NCBI RefSeq assembly: GCF_900094625.1
Contig: NZ_FMAJ01000025.1
Location: forward strand, 1-43,228
Source of the DNA: Rhizobium aethiopicum
GTDB taxonomy: Bacteria > Pseudomonadota > Alphaproteobacteria > Rhizobiales > Rhizobiaceae
Direction of reading: 5' to 3'
DNA length: 43,228 bases
Shown one piece after another: positions 1-10,957 of this stretch (its first letter is position 1; each line of letters starts with the position of its first letter). The notes beneath the pieces are model-generated. The model made no database searches and was not told where the DNA came from. It saw nothing but the letters and a program-made list of their open reading frames with translations. Both the position numbers and the translations under genes were made by a program.

Positions 1-315
1 CGACGAGAACTTCACACCTGTCTTCCAGGAAACTAAGCCGAAACTCAATCTCCGAAAACCAGTGTAACTTCTCTTGATAAACGTGACCGCCAAAGTCTCT
101 TTCAAAGGATCCAATCTCTCAGATCCCGCAAGCTCCGCCGCCCACGTTTCTCTTTCTTCCAATCTTCAATTGTCAAATAACCGACGACACATGCCGTCAC
201 CAAAACCCGCTCCAAACCTAAGCCCGAAGCAACAAACCAGCAATCCGCCAATCCGCTTGAGTTTCTTAAGAGCGAGAGACTTCGTCGCCAGCAGCGCCGC
301 CGCCCTCGTTCAGTG
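1..315 (-). other. rRNA operon leader (5' external transcribed spacer), 16S gene beyond the left edge
   Basis: Read on the minus strand, this stretch resembles the leader of rhizobial rrn operons as I remember it: a GGGCGGCGGCG segment just after the start of transcription, then a boxA-like TTATTTGACAATTGAAGATT (161-180), then AAGAAAGAGAAACGTGGGCG, the usual lead-in to an RNase III processing stem. The 16S 5' end (AGAGTTTGATCCTGG) is not present, so the gene itself lies left of position 1. The plus-strand open frame at 74-316 has no ribosome binding site and low-complexity Ser/Pro-rich content, so I treat it as a shadow. The assignment rests on recognition plus the strong promoter immediately upstream. 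Confidence 0.72.
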
Positions 316-321
316 AGTGGG

Positions 322-351
322 CTTATAGAACCAACCCCTTTTCCAAGTCAA
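322..351 (-). promoter_or_regulatory. Strong rrn-type sigma-70 promoter reading leftward
   Basis: The minus strand has TTGACT (351-346), an 18-nt spacer and TATAAG (327-322), followed by a C-rich discriminator (CCCACTCACTG). This is the usual arrangement of rhizobial 16S promoters and suits growth-rate and stringent control. The upstream side (about 354-410) is rich in A/T tracts, including seven consecutive T on the minus strand, which resembles an UP element. Transcription should start near 313-316. Confidence 0.75.
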
Positions 352-707
352 CAGCGCTTTTCGAAAAAAATCACTTTTCTGGCAACTCGTTGTTTTTTCT
401 AGGAAGTTTTGGGAAGCTCGCCAATGCGGTCGTTTCCCGGATTCTGACCGGCTGGGTGCCGCGCCGGAGAAGTGAATATTCGTCGAGTTTTCGTGGAAAG
501 AGGGCTCTTTCGCCTATCGCGCCCCGACATGATCACAATCTGCTGGTCTTAAAGGACGCATGATTCACACAGGGTCATGCGGGTAGAGTGCCTTTCCCGT
601 ACCCGATTTGACTTCAGTGCCTAAAATATGCACATCTTTCGCCCCAGCCAGGACGGCCAGGAAATGCTGCCAGAGACGTCAAATGTAAGGACGCGGACCC
701 GACTGCC
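352..707. other. Intergenic region between rrn promoter and the M23 peptidase gene
   Basis: No credible gene here. The first 60 bases are the A/T-rich upstream part of the rrn promoter. The rest must hold the promoter of the rightward peptidase gene, but I cannot pick a convincing -35/-10 pair: TTGACT at 608-613 has no good -10 at normal spacing. Short minus-strand frames at 614-941 run antisense into the peptidase gene and look like shadows. Confidence 0.5.
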
Positions 708-2651
708 ATGATGACGGAGAAAATGATGATCCGCTCGTTGGGCAACGAGCCTCCGCTTCTGGCCGACGGCAGACGTGCGCCCGATAAGCGCGAAGTTTCC
801 TTGCGCTGGCTCTCGGGCACGTTCCTCACCGGTATCACATCCTCTGTCCTGATGGGCGTTGCCCTTTTTGCCGCGCTTGACGGCCGCCAGCAGCTGGCGA
901 TTCCTGCCGAGGCCTATGCGAGTGCCGCCGCAGATGCGCATGTGGACACGACGGTGGTCCGTGGCGGCCGGCTAATCGCGCCCGCCATCGCCGCAAAACC
1001 ATCCGACAGGGCGATCATGGAAGTTTCGACCGTCGTCCATGACGGCGAGAAGGAGGTCGTGCGCCGCCAGCCCTTCGCGCATGTGAAGATGACGCTGGCC
1101 GCCAATCATGTGGCGACTGAGGACTACCCGGACTTCGATCCCCTGGCGATCTTTTCCGCCGACGAACCGCAGCCCGCCCCGCAGAGCCGCACCGGCGCAA
1201 TTTATGGCTCCGACGTCGAATCCGAAGTCAGCCTGAAGACCATTGCCTTCCCGACCGGCAAGACCGGTATGAAGATGGCCGCCGGCCTGTCGCTTGAGGA
1301 AGTCGAAGAAAACGTGCGCTCCAACGGCTCCGTCCTGACCGACGGCAACAAGCAGCTCGCGGCCCTCTACTACGTCGATCCGCGTCGCTTCTCCAACGAG
1401 GAAGCCGATGTCGATCTGACCGCCGGCCTGTCCGCCCGCGTGCTCGAGCAGAACATGACGGTCTCCGCATCGGAATCGATCACGCCGCAGACCGAGGAAT
1501 TCGCCGACGACATCCTGCCGGTGCGCGTCGACGCACCGATCGCCAAGGCGCTAACGGACTCCGGCTATCCGCAGCAATATGCCGATGGAATTGCCGGCTT
1601 CATTGCGCAGCAGTTGGGAACCAGCGATCTCGAAAAAGGCGACGTGCTGCGTATCGGCATCATCCAGAAGGGGGAACAGGCAAAGATCATCCGGGCAAGC
1701 GTTTACCGCGGCACGCGTCATCTGGTCACCGTGGCTCTCGACGACAAGGGCAAGTATGTGCCCGGTAACGAGCCGCCGATGCTGGATGCCATCGCTACGG
1801 CCTTCGATAACAATTCCTTCGCTCCCCCGCCGGGACAGAACCTGCCGCGCGTCTATGACGGCATCTATCGCGCCGCCCTTTCCTACGGCATGACCAAGGA
1901 TATGACCGCGCTGATCATCAAGCTGCTCGCCAGCAACGTCGATTTCCAGGCGCAGCTGAGACCGACCGACAAGCTGGAGGCCTTCTTCTCCGTCGCCGAC
2001 AGCGCAGGCCAGGCGACCGAAGATTCCGAACTGCTTTACGTCAATGCCCGTTTCGGCGATACGCAGACGCGCTTCTATCGCTTCCAGGATCCTGAAGACG
2101 GCACGGTCGATTATTTCGACGAGAACGGCAAGAGCATCCGCCAGTTCCTGCTGCGCAATCCGGTTCCGAATGGTATTTTCAAATCCGGTTTCGGCATGCG
2201 TCGCCATCCGATCCTCGGTTTCGCCCGCATGCATACCGGCGTCGATTGGGCCGCACCCCGTGGCACCGCGATCATCGCCGCCGGCAACGGCACAGTCGAA
2301 AAAGCCGGCTGGGATTCCGGCGGATACGGCAACCAGACGATCATCCGCCATGCCAACGGCTATGAATCCTCCTACAATCACCAGAGCGCCATTGCCAAGG
2401 GGGTCGTCCCCGGCGCGAAAATCCGCCAGGGCCAGGTGATCGGCTGGGTTGGCACAACAGGTGAATCCACCGGGCCGCACCTGCATTACGAGCTGATCGT
2501 CAACGGCACCAAGGTCGATCCGCTGCGCATCCGACTGCCGGGCGGCAAATCGCTGCAAGGCGAGGCGCTGGCGAGATTCGAGGATGAGCGCAAGCGTATC
2601 GACACGCTGCTCGACAATCCGCCGACGCCGGACCAGGTGGCAAGCAAATAA
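708..2651 (+). CDS. rgsM: M23 (LytM-type) peptidoglycan metallopeptidase, RgsM-like
   Basis: A 647-residue membrane-anchored cell-wall hydrolase. The N-terminus is cytoplasmic and followed by one hydrophobic segment (about residues 37-57); the rest should be periplasmic. A long middle part precedes the C-terminal M23 domain (about 490-620). All expected residues are present: H509 and D513 (HTGVD), H558, H591 and H593 (HLHYE), so the enzyme should be active zinc endopeptidase. In Sinorhizobium meliloti the gene beside clpB is, as I recall, SMc02432 (RgsM), a LytM-domain protein needed for unipolar growth; position and architecture both agree here. The start at 708 (ATG ATG) lacks a clear Shine-Dalgarno sequence. 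It is convergent with clpB. Symbol by synteny and memory; the peptidase family itself is certain. Confidence 0.82.
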   Translation: MMTEKMMIRSLGNEPPLLADGRRAPDKREVSLRWLSGTFLTGITSSVLMGVALFAALDGRQQLAIPAEAYASAAADAHVDTTVVRGGRLIAPAIAAKPSDRAIMEVSTVVHDGEKEVVRRQPFAHVKMTLAANHVATEDYPDFDPLAIFSADEPQPAPQSRTGAIYGSDVESEVSLKTIAFPTGKTGMKMAAGLSLEEVEENVRSNGSVLTDGNKQLAALYYVDPRRFSNEEADVDLTAGLSARVLEQNMTVSASESITPQTEEFADDILPVRVDAPIAKALTDSGYPQQYADGIAGFIAQQLGTSDLEKGDVLRIGIIQKGEQAKIIRASVYRGTRHLVTVALDDKGKYVPGNEPPMLDAIATAFDNNSFAPPPGQNLPRVYDGIYRAALSYGMTKDMTALIIKLLASNVDFQAQLRPTDKLEAFFSVADSAGQATEDSELLYVNARFGDTQTRFYRFQDPEDGTVDYFDENGKSIRQFLLRNPVPNGIFKSGFGMRRHPILGFARMHTGVDWAAPRGTAIIAAGNGTVEKAGWDSGGYGNQTIIRHANGYESSYNHQSAIAKGVVPGAKIRQGQVIGWVGTTGESTGPHLHYELIVNGTKVDPLRIRLPGGKSLQGEALARFEDERKRIDTLLDNPPTPDQVASK

Positions 2652-2709
2652 ACTTTATCACCGCCGATCGGTTGAGGTCCTCTGGGTAGCGGCCGACCGA
2701 CTGAACGAA

Positions 2710-2731
2710 AATGGCGGCCGAAGCCGCCATT
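2710..2731 (-). terminator. Intrinsic terminator of clpB, possibly bidirectional
   Basis: A perfect 9-bp inverted repeat (AATGGCGGC / GCCGCCATT) closes a UUCG tetraloop in the minus reading and is followed there by TTTTCGTT. It lies between the convergent stops of the M23 peptidase gene (2651) and clpB (2755), so it may stop transcription from both sides. Confidence 0.8.
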
Positions 2732-2754
2732 CCGCCATCATCCTGCAAAGTAGC

Positions 2755-5355
<2,601 letters not shown>

Positions 5356-5434
5356 GTTCTACCTCCATGAATCGCCCTGCCCTTACGAGGCGCAGACCGA
5401 TGATTGAGATCGACCCCCTGAAAAGGCAGGCCGC

Positions 5435-5461
5435 GCTTGGCCCGTCTGAATTGGGCCAAGC
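5435..5461. repeat. Perfect inverted repeat in the clpB leader
   Basis: GCTTGGCCC (5435-5443) and GGGCCAAGC (5453-5461) are exact reverse complements with a 9-base spacer. The repeat lies just downstream of the predicted RpoH start of clpB and 80 bases before its ATG. It could be an operator or an RNA hairpin in the 5' UTR; there is no T run, so it is not an ordinary terminator. Confidence 0.6.
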
Positions 5462-5473
5462 AGTTCGTGGAGA

Positions 5474-5504
5474 ATATGGTAGCCGGCTCGAAGAGTTTAA
5501 AGAG
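5474..5504 (-). promoter_or_regulatory. RpoH (sigma-32) type promoter of clpB
   Basis: On the minus strand CTCTTTAA (5504-5497), exactly 17 bases, then CCATAT (5479-5474). The rhizobial RpoH1 consensus as I remember it is CNCTTGAA-N17-CCANAT, so there is a single mismatch. The position gives a leader of about 110 bases for clpB, a classic heat-shock gene. Not tested by any search. Confidence 0.6.
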
Positions 5505-5514
5505 CCCGGAAAAT

Positions 5515-5545
5515 GAAAATCCCCGGCAGAAGGCCGGGGATTTTC
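5515..5545 (-). terminator. Intrinsic terminator of the DUF4167 gene
   Basis: A 13-bp perfect stem (GAAAATCCCCGGC / GCCGGGGATTTTC) with a 5-base loop. In the minus reading the second arm ends in ATTTTC followed by ATTTTCC. It sits 32 bases past the stop at 5578 and immediately upstream of the clpB promoter, so it insulates clpB. Confidence 0.85.
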
Positions 5546-5577
5546 AAGCAAATTCGAGCAGATGGCGAAGTCTCGGC

Positions 5578-6294
5578 TTACTCCGATGCGACGTCCGCCA
5601 ATACAGGCGCCTCGGCGGAAGCACCTTCGCCGTCACCGGCTGCATCGCCTTCTGCGCCGCGGCGCGGGCGGCGGGGACGATTGCCGGCGCTGCGGCGGCG
5701 GGGCTGGCGTTCGCGCGGCTGACCGGCGGAGCCTTCCTCGTCCATGGCGACCTCGGCGGGAATACCTTCGATCTCCGGCTGAGGGCCGGTTCCGTCGATG
5801 ACTTCGGGCTGGGGTGCCTGGACAGGCGCCGCGGCGGCGGCCGGCTGTGCCTGCGGCTGTTGCTGCCTGCTCTGCGGCGGCTGGACGACAACGACATCAT
5901 CGCCGTCATTGTCGTTGTTATCAATATCGTCGCTGTCGCGATCGGCCGCGTCGCGGTCATTGTATTCGCCGCGATCGTCGCGCTGGAAACGCTCCTGCAT
6001 CTGCGCCTGAGCGCTGGCGATGATCCGATTGTAATGTTCGGCGTGCTGGAGATAGTTCTCGGCGATCACGCGATCGCCGGAGCTCTGGGCATCACGGGCA
6101 AGCTGCGCGTATTTCTCGGCGATATGCTGTGCAGTACCGCGAATCTTCACATCGGGGCCGGAGCTGTCATAGGTCCGGGTCAGCGGGTTACCGCCCTTGC
6201 GGTTGAAATTGTTGTTATTGTTATTTCCGCCGCCGCCATTGTTATTGTTGTTACCACGCCCTCGACCGCGCTTGTTTTGCTGTCCTGGCCTCAT
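5578..6294 (-). CDS. DUF4167 protein with Asn/Gly-rich head
   Basis: A 238-residue protein found across Rhizobiales. It begins MRPGQQNKRGRGRG, then two runs of five and six asparagines separated by glycines (15-29), then the conserved DUF4167 block (about 35-105: PLTRTYDSSGPDVKIRGTAQ, followed by helices with AENYLQHAEHYNRII), and an acidic, Gln/Pro-rich tail ending in Arg-rich clusters (PRRRSAGNRPRRPRRG). No membrane segment or signal peptide is visible. The basic RG-rich ends suggest nucleic-acid or ribosome binding; that is inference. I chose the ATG at 6294 because AGGTG lies 8 bases ahead and the family starts at MRPGQQ; an in-frame ATG at 6348 lacks a ribosome site. Confidence 0.88.
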   Translation of the reverse strand: MRPGQQNKRGRGRGNNNNNGGGGNNNNNNFNRKGGNPLTRTYDSSGPDVKIRGTAQHIAEKYAQLARDAQSSGDRVIAENYLQHAEHYNRIIASAQAQMQERFQRDDRGEYNDRDAADRDSDDIDNNDNDGDDVVVVQPPQSRQQQPQAQPAAAAAPVQAPQPEVIDGTGPQPEIEGIPAEVAMDEEGSAGQPRERQPRRRSAGNRPRRPRRGAEGDAAGDGEGASAEAPVLADVASE

Positions 6295-6637
6295 AGATCG
6301 TTCACCTGAATTCTCTGTTTGTGATGGATACATGGCACCAACCGCCATGACCGGAAAACCGGGTCAGGACCTTTGTGCCGCGAGCATACTGCGCCTCTGC
6401 GCCGACCTGCCGCTTGGTTCTCAAGTCAGTTTGACTGATTCACGCGTTGGGTCGTGTTCAACCGTTGAAACTCTCGTTTAAAAGAGCGGACCCCCGAGGC
6501 AAACCAAGTACCGAACGAATCTCGTTCATTCCTATCTGCCCAACACGTGTCCGTAACCTATATTGCTTCCCGGGGAAATCCAAGCCTTTTCTTCGCAATA
6601 ACAATAATGTCCCGTCCAATGCCGCTATTATCGCCTC
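6295..6637. other. Intergenic region between prmC and the DUF4167 gene
   Basis: 343 bases between the prmC stop and the DUF4167 start, both genes leftward. I see no convincing gene, no clean terminator after prmC and only a weak promoter candidate on the minus strand (TTGGAT, 15 bases, TATAGG around 6556-6582). It probably contains the promoter and a long leader of the DUF4167 gene. Confidence 0.45.
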
Positions 6638-7498
6638 TTACGCGAGCGCGAACACGAGCGCCCTGTCGTTCTGACCATAATCTTTCACGGATTTGAGGCA
6701 CCTGAAGCCCTTCGCTTCGAAGATCGCCGTCACATCGTTTCGCTGGTCGTAGCCGATTTCCAGTCCGAGAATCCCGTCGGGCCTCATGAACCTTGCCGCA
6801 TCCTTGGCTATGGCTTTGTAGGCGTCAAGCCCATCCGGGCCGCCATCCAGAGCCGCAACCGGATCAAATTTCGTCACTTCGGGAGCGAGATCGTGAATGA
6901 CACTGGAGGCAATATAGGGCGGATTTGAGACAATCGCGTGAAACGAACCATGGATGTTCTCGAACCATCTCGACTGTACGGTCTGAAAGCGATCCTGCAA
7001 CCCATTTCTTTCTGCGTTTGATCGTGCCGTCCCTAGGGCATCTGCCGATATGTCGCTGCCGATACCTGACGCATCGGGACACTCGCTCAAAAGCGCCAGG
7101 CATATCGCCCCGGTCCCGGTTCCGATATCAAGAATATGGAGATTGCTCTCGGCCTTTGCAAGGTCCTTAAGATAGGGAAGCACCGTATCGACCAGGATTT
7201 CCGTATCGGGACGCGGCTCCAGCGTTTCCGCCGAGAGGGCAAGCGGCAGGCCGTAGAATTCCCGCTCGCCAAGAATGCGATGCACCGGCTCATGGCCGAC
7301 CCGCCGTTCCGCCGCCTCCAAAATCCCCTTAGTCTGCTCGGGTGAAAGCTTCTCGGCTGATCGCGTCAGCAGCTCGGTCGACGACTGTTTCAAAAGGCCG
7401 GCGACAAGCAGCCGCGCATCGGCTGCCGGATCGACGATGCCTGCCTCGGTGAAGCGACGGCGTGCATCGGCGAGCATATCGGCGACCGTCGGGCTCAT
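6638..7498 (-). CDS. prmC: Release factor glutamine methyltransferase PrmC (HemK)
   Basis: A 286-residue enzyme that methylates the glutamine of the GGQ motif in release factors RF1 and RF2, using S-adenosylmethionine. The N-terminal helical domain (1-110) is followed by a Rossmann methyltransferase fold with DIGTGTG (124-130) and the catalytic NPPY (192-195). Its start overlaps the stop of prfA in an ATGA, so translation is coupled to its own substrate RF1. That pairing is common in bacteria and confirms the assignment. Confidence 0.97.
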   Translation of the reverse strand: MSPTVADMLADARRRFTEAGIVDPAADARLLVAGLLKQSSTELLTRSAEKLSPEQTKGILEAAERRVGHEPVHRILGEREFYGLPLALSAETLEPRPDTEILVDTVLPYLKDLAKAESNLHILDIGTGTGAICLALLSECPDASGIGSDISADALGTARSNAERNGLQDRFQTVQSRWFENIHGSFHAIVSNPPYIASSVIHDLAPEVTKFDPVAALDGGPDGLDAYKAIAKDAARFMRPDGILGLEIGYDQRNDVTAIFEAKGFRCLKSVKDYGQNDRALVFALA

Positions 7499-8574
7499 TG
7501 TTGTTCGCCGAGCTGCGCCAGCTGGCTTGCCTGATAATCGGCCATCAATGCATCGACGACTTCCTCGATCTCGCCCTCCATCATCCGGTCCAGCTTGTAA
7601 AGCGTCAGATTGATGCGATGGTCGGTCACCCGCCCCTGCGGGAAATTATAGGTACGGATGCGTTCCGAACGATCGCCGGAGCCGACCTGGCTCTTGCGGT
7701 CGGCCGAGCGCTCGTTATCGGCCCGCTGCCGCTCTGCATCGTAGAGCCTGGAGCGCAATACCTGCATCGCCTTGGCGCGGTTCTGGTGCTGTGATTTTTC
7801 CGAGCTGGTGACGACGATGCCGCTCGGCAGGTGAGTGATGCGCACCGCCGAGTCCGTCGTATTGACGTGCTGACCGCCCGCGCCCGAAGAGCGCATCGTG
7901 TCGATGCGGATATCCTCCGGCCGGATCTCGATGTCGATCTCCTCGGCCTCCGGCAGCACGGCCACTGTCGCGGCCGATGTATGGATGCGCCCGCCCGCCT
8001 CGGTTTCCGGCACGCGCTGCACGCGGTGCACGCCGGACTCGAATTTCAGTTTGGCAAAGACGCCCCTGCCGGTGATCGTCGCGATGATTTCCTTATAGCC
8101 GCCGGCCTCGCCCTCGCTTGCAGAGAGCACCTCCACCTTCCAGCCCTTTTCCGACGCGAAACGCTCGTACATCCGAAACAAATCACCGGCAAAAAGGGCA
8201 GCTTCGGAGCCGCCGGTGCCGGCGCGAATTTCCAGGATGGCGCTCTTTTCGTCGGCTGCGTCCTTCGGCAGAAGCAGGATCTGCATTTCCTGCTCCAGCG
8301 CCTCTATCAGCGCTTTCACTTCCGGCAGTTCGAGCTCGGCCAGATCGCGCATCTCGCGATCGACTGATTTGTCTTCGAGCAGCGTTTCGAGATCGGCAAG
8401 TTCGCCGACGGATTTTTGATAGGCGCGAATTTTCGTGACGACAGGCTGCAGCTCGGAATATTCGGATGCGAGCTTCACATAGACGTCGGCGGCCGGACCA
8501 GCCGACATGCGCGCCTCGATCTCGCCGAAACGCCGTTCCAGCTCACGCATCTTTTCAACGGGAAGCTTCGCCAC
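7495..8574 (-). CDS. prfA: Peptide chain release factor 1
   Basis: A 359-residue class I release factor that reads UAA and UAG stop codons. It has the tripeptide anticodon in the PxT form (PET, 189-191) that marks RF1, and the catalytic GGQ loop (GAGGQHVNTTDSA, GGQ at 233-235). The start is GTG at 8574, preceded by GGAG six bases ahead on the minus strand. It follows ptsP by 28 bases and overlaps prmC by 4, so the three are likely one transcript. Confidence 0.98.
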   Translation of the reverse strand: MAKLPVEKMRELERRFGEIEARMSAGPAADVYVKLASEYSELQPVVTKIRAYQKSVGELADLETLLEDKSVDREMRDLAELELPEVKALIEALEQEMQILLLPKDAADEKSAILEIRAGTGGSEAALFAGDLFRMYERFASEKGWKVEVLSASEGEAGGYKEIIATITGRGVFAKLKFESGVHRVQRVPETEAGGRIHTSAATVAVLPEAEEIDIEIRPEDIRIDTMRSSGAGGQHVNTTDSAVRITHLPSGIVVTSSEKSQHQNRAKAMQVLRSRLYDAERQRADNERSADRKSQVGSGDRSERIRTYNFPQGRVTDHRINLTLYKLDRMMEGEIEEVVDALMADYQASQLAQLGEQQ

Positions 8575-8602
8575 CCTTCACTCCGATTCTTCTTGCAAAT
8601 TT

Positions 8603-10870
8603 CTAAAGGGGAATATTGTGGCTCTCGGCGAAGCGGGCAAGCACCTCGCGCATCGGCGCGTCGGCGGCATGATCGTCAAGGACCTCGTCCATTGCCTTCG
8701 CCAGCGCGCCGACATCGAGCCCGAGCAGCATCGCCTTCACTGGCCCGATCGAGGCCGGCGACATCGAAATCGAGCGGAAGCCGATACCAAGAAGCGCCAT
8801 TGCCGAGAGCGGCTTGCCGGCGAGCTCGCCGCAAAGGGTGACCGGCGTCTTGTTCCGGTTCGCGCCGCGCACGATGTCGCGCAGGATGCGCAAAAACGGC
8901 TTGCCAAGCGGGTCGAAACGGTCCGACACGCGCGCATTACCGCGATCGACGGCCATCGCAAACTGGAAGAGGTCATTCGAACCGACCGAAACGAAATCGA
9001 CCGCCGCCATCAGTTCGTCGAGCTGCCAGAGCAGTGCAGGCACCTCCAGCATCGCCCCGAACTGAAGCTTGCGCGGCAGCCCATGGCCGAAACGCGAGAG
9101 ATGCTGCACTTCCTTCTGCAAGAGCTCGCGCACCATCTTCAGCTCGGAAACCTCGGTCACCATCGGTACCATCAGCTTCAGCTCGGTGTCGGCCGATGCC
9201 TTCAGCAAGGCGCGCAGCTGGGTGCGCAACAGTCCGGGCCGGTCGAGCGACAGCCGGATCGCGCGCCACCCGAGTGCGGGGTTTTCCTCCTCGTGGCCAC
9301 GGAAATAGGGTACGACCTTGTCGCCGCCGATATCGAGTGTGCGAAAGGTGACGACGCGGCCTGCCGCCTGTTTGATGACATTGCGGTAGAACTGCTCCTG
9401 CTCTTCCGCCTTCGGCATGGTAGACGCAATCATGAACTGCAGCTCGGTGCGGAACAGGCCGATACCCTCCGCGCCCGATTCCGAGAGCTGTGGCAGGTCG
9501 ACCAGCAGGCCGGCATTCATCATCAGCGAGATCCGCTGGCCGTCCCTGGTGACCGGCTCGATGGCGCGCAACGCCCGGAACTGCTCCTGCCGCCGCGCGC
9601 GGAAGCGCACCTTTTCCTCGTAGGAACGCCGGTGATCAGCCATCGGCCGGAGATGCACGTGCCCTTCGTCGGCGTCAATGATAACGGCATCGCCATTCTC
9701 GGCGAGCGCCACAACGCCCGCCGCCTGGCCGATGACGGGAATGCCCATGGCGCGGGCGACGATCACCACATGGCTCGTCACCGCCCCCTCTTCCAGCACC
9801 AGTCCGCGCACGTTGGCGCGGGGATAATCGAGCAGCTCGGCCGCCCCCATGGCGCGGGCCAGGATAATCGCATCGCTCGGAAAGCCTTCGGCGGTCGTCC
9901 GCCCGGTATAGCCCGTCAGCTGCCTAAGCAGTCGGTTCGCCAGATCCTCGAAATCATGCATGCGTTCGCGCAGATAAGGGTCGGTCAACCGCATCATCCG
10001 CGCCTTGGTGTCGCTCTGCACCTTTTCGACCGCCGCTTCCGCCGTCAGGCCGTTGCGGATCGCCTCCTCGAGCTTGCGCACCCAGCCCTGGTCATGCGCG
10101 AACATACGATAGGTTTCCAGCACCTCCCGATGCTCGCCTTCCATCGAGACATCGCGGCGCGACAGCATGTCGTCGATCGAGATCCTCAGCGACCCCATGG
10201 CCTCCGCCAACCGGCGGATTTCCTTTTCCACATCCTCGTTCAGCAGGTTGGTGACGACGATGCGCGGCTCGTGCAAGACGACGTAGCCGAGACCGATGCC
10301 GTCATTATAGGTGTCGCCATCGATCGTCACCGATCGTGTCAGGTCGAGTTCGAGGCCCGGCTTGGTGATCTTCTTGAGCTCGCCGGTGGCGATCATCTCG
10401 GCAAGCACCATCGCCGTCGTCTCAAGCGCTTCCACCTCCTCATCGCGATAGTTGCGGCTCGCCTTGTTCTGCACGACGAGAACGCCGAGCGAGCGCCCGG
10501 TCCTGAGGATAGGGACGCCGAGGAAGGAATGGTAGATTTCTTCGCCTGTCTCCGGCAGGTAGCGGAAGGCCGGATGCGACTGCGCGTCGGAAAGGTTCAG
10601 CGGCTGTGCCGAGGCCGCGATCGTGCCGACGAGACCCTGCCCCATCTTCAGCTGCGCCAGGTGCACCGCCTCGCGGTTGAGGCCTTCGGTCGCGTAAAGT
10701 TCGAGCACGCCGTCGGCGCGCAGCACATAGACGGAGCAGACTTCCGCCACCATGTTGCCGGCGATCTGTCGGACGATCCGGTCAAGACGATCCTGCGGCT
10801 CCAGCGGCTCTGCCATCAACTCGCGCAGCCGTCTGAGCAGCACGCGCGGACCGACGGAAAGGTCTCTCAT
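8603..10870 (-). CDS. ptsP: Phosphoenolpyruvate phosphotransferase EI-Ntr (PtsP)
   Basis: A 755-residue first enzyme of the nitrogen phosphotransferase system. It takes phosphate from PEP and passes it to NPr, which phosphorylates EIIA-Ntr; the chain regulates potassium transport, polymer storage and the stringent response rather than moving sugar. The N-terminal GAF domain (about 15-165) senses a small ligand (glutamine in S. meliloti, from memory). The phosphohistidine is H367 in GAVTSHVVI, followed by the PEP-utilising barrel with the LCGELAGKP motif near the C-terminus. It sits between lysC and prfA, as in S. meliloti (SMc02437 region). The 1303-residue plus-strand frame across this locus is a shadow. 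Confidence 0.97.
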   Translation of the reverse strand: MRDLSVGPRVLLRRLRELMAEPLEPQDRLDRIVRQIAGNMVAEVCSVYVLRADGVLELYATEGLNREAVHLAQLKMGQGLVGTIAASAQPLNLSDAQSHPAFRYLPETGEEIYHSFLGVPILRTGRSLGVLVVQNKASRNYRDEEVEALETTAMVLAEMIATGELKKITKPGLELDLTRSVTIDGDTYNDGIGLGYVVLHEPRIVVTNLLNEDVEKEIRRLAEAMGSLRISIDDMLSRRDVSMEGEHREVLETYRMFAHDQGWVRKLEEAIRNGLTAEAAVEKVQSDTKARMMRLTDPYLRERMHDFEDLANRLLRQLTGYTGRTTAEGFPSDAIILARAMGAAELLDYPRANVRGLVLEEGAVTSHVVIVARAMGIPVIGQAAGVVALAENGDAVIIDADEGHVHLRPMADHRRSYEEKVRFRARRQEQFRALRAIEPVTRDGQRISLMMNAGLLVDLPQLSESGAEGIGLFRTELQFMIASTMPKAEEQEQFYRNVIKQAAGRVVTFRTLDIGGDKVVPYFRGHEEENPALGWRAIRLSLDRPGLLRTQLRALLKASADTELKLMVPMVTEVSELKMVRELLQKEVQHLSRFGHGLPRKLQFGAMLEVPALLWQLDELMAAVDFVSVGSNDLFQFAMAVDRGNARVSDRFDPLGKPFLRILRDIVRGANRNKTPVTLCGELAGKPLSAMALLGIGFRSISMSPASIGPVKAMLLGLDVGALAKAMDEVLDDHAADAPMREVLARFAESHNIPL

Positions 10871-10957
10871 GGCGTCTCAAGCTCCCGAAACATCGCACTC
10901 AGTCCCGGCGGCCCGCCTCCGTCTCCTCAACCTGAAGGGGCAGGCCGGCCACTGGAA

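Noticed and set aside
74..316. 80-residue plus-strand open frame
   Set aside because: Lies in the rRNA leader; no ribosome site; Ser/Pro-rich content typical of a random reading of this DNA.
608..636. TTGACT as promoter of the M23 peptidase gene
   Set aside because: No acceptable -10 at 16-18 bases.
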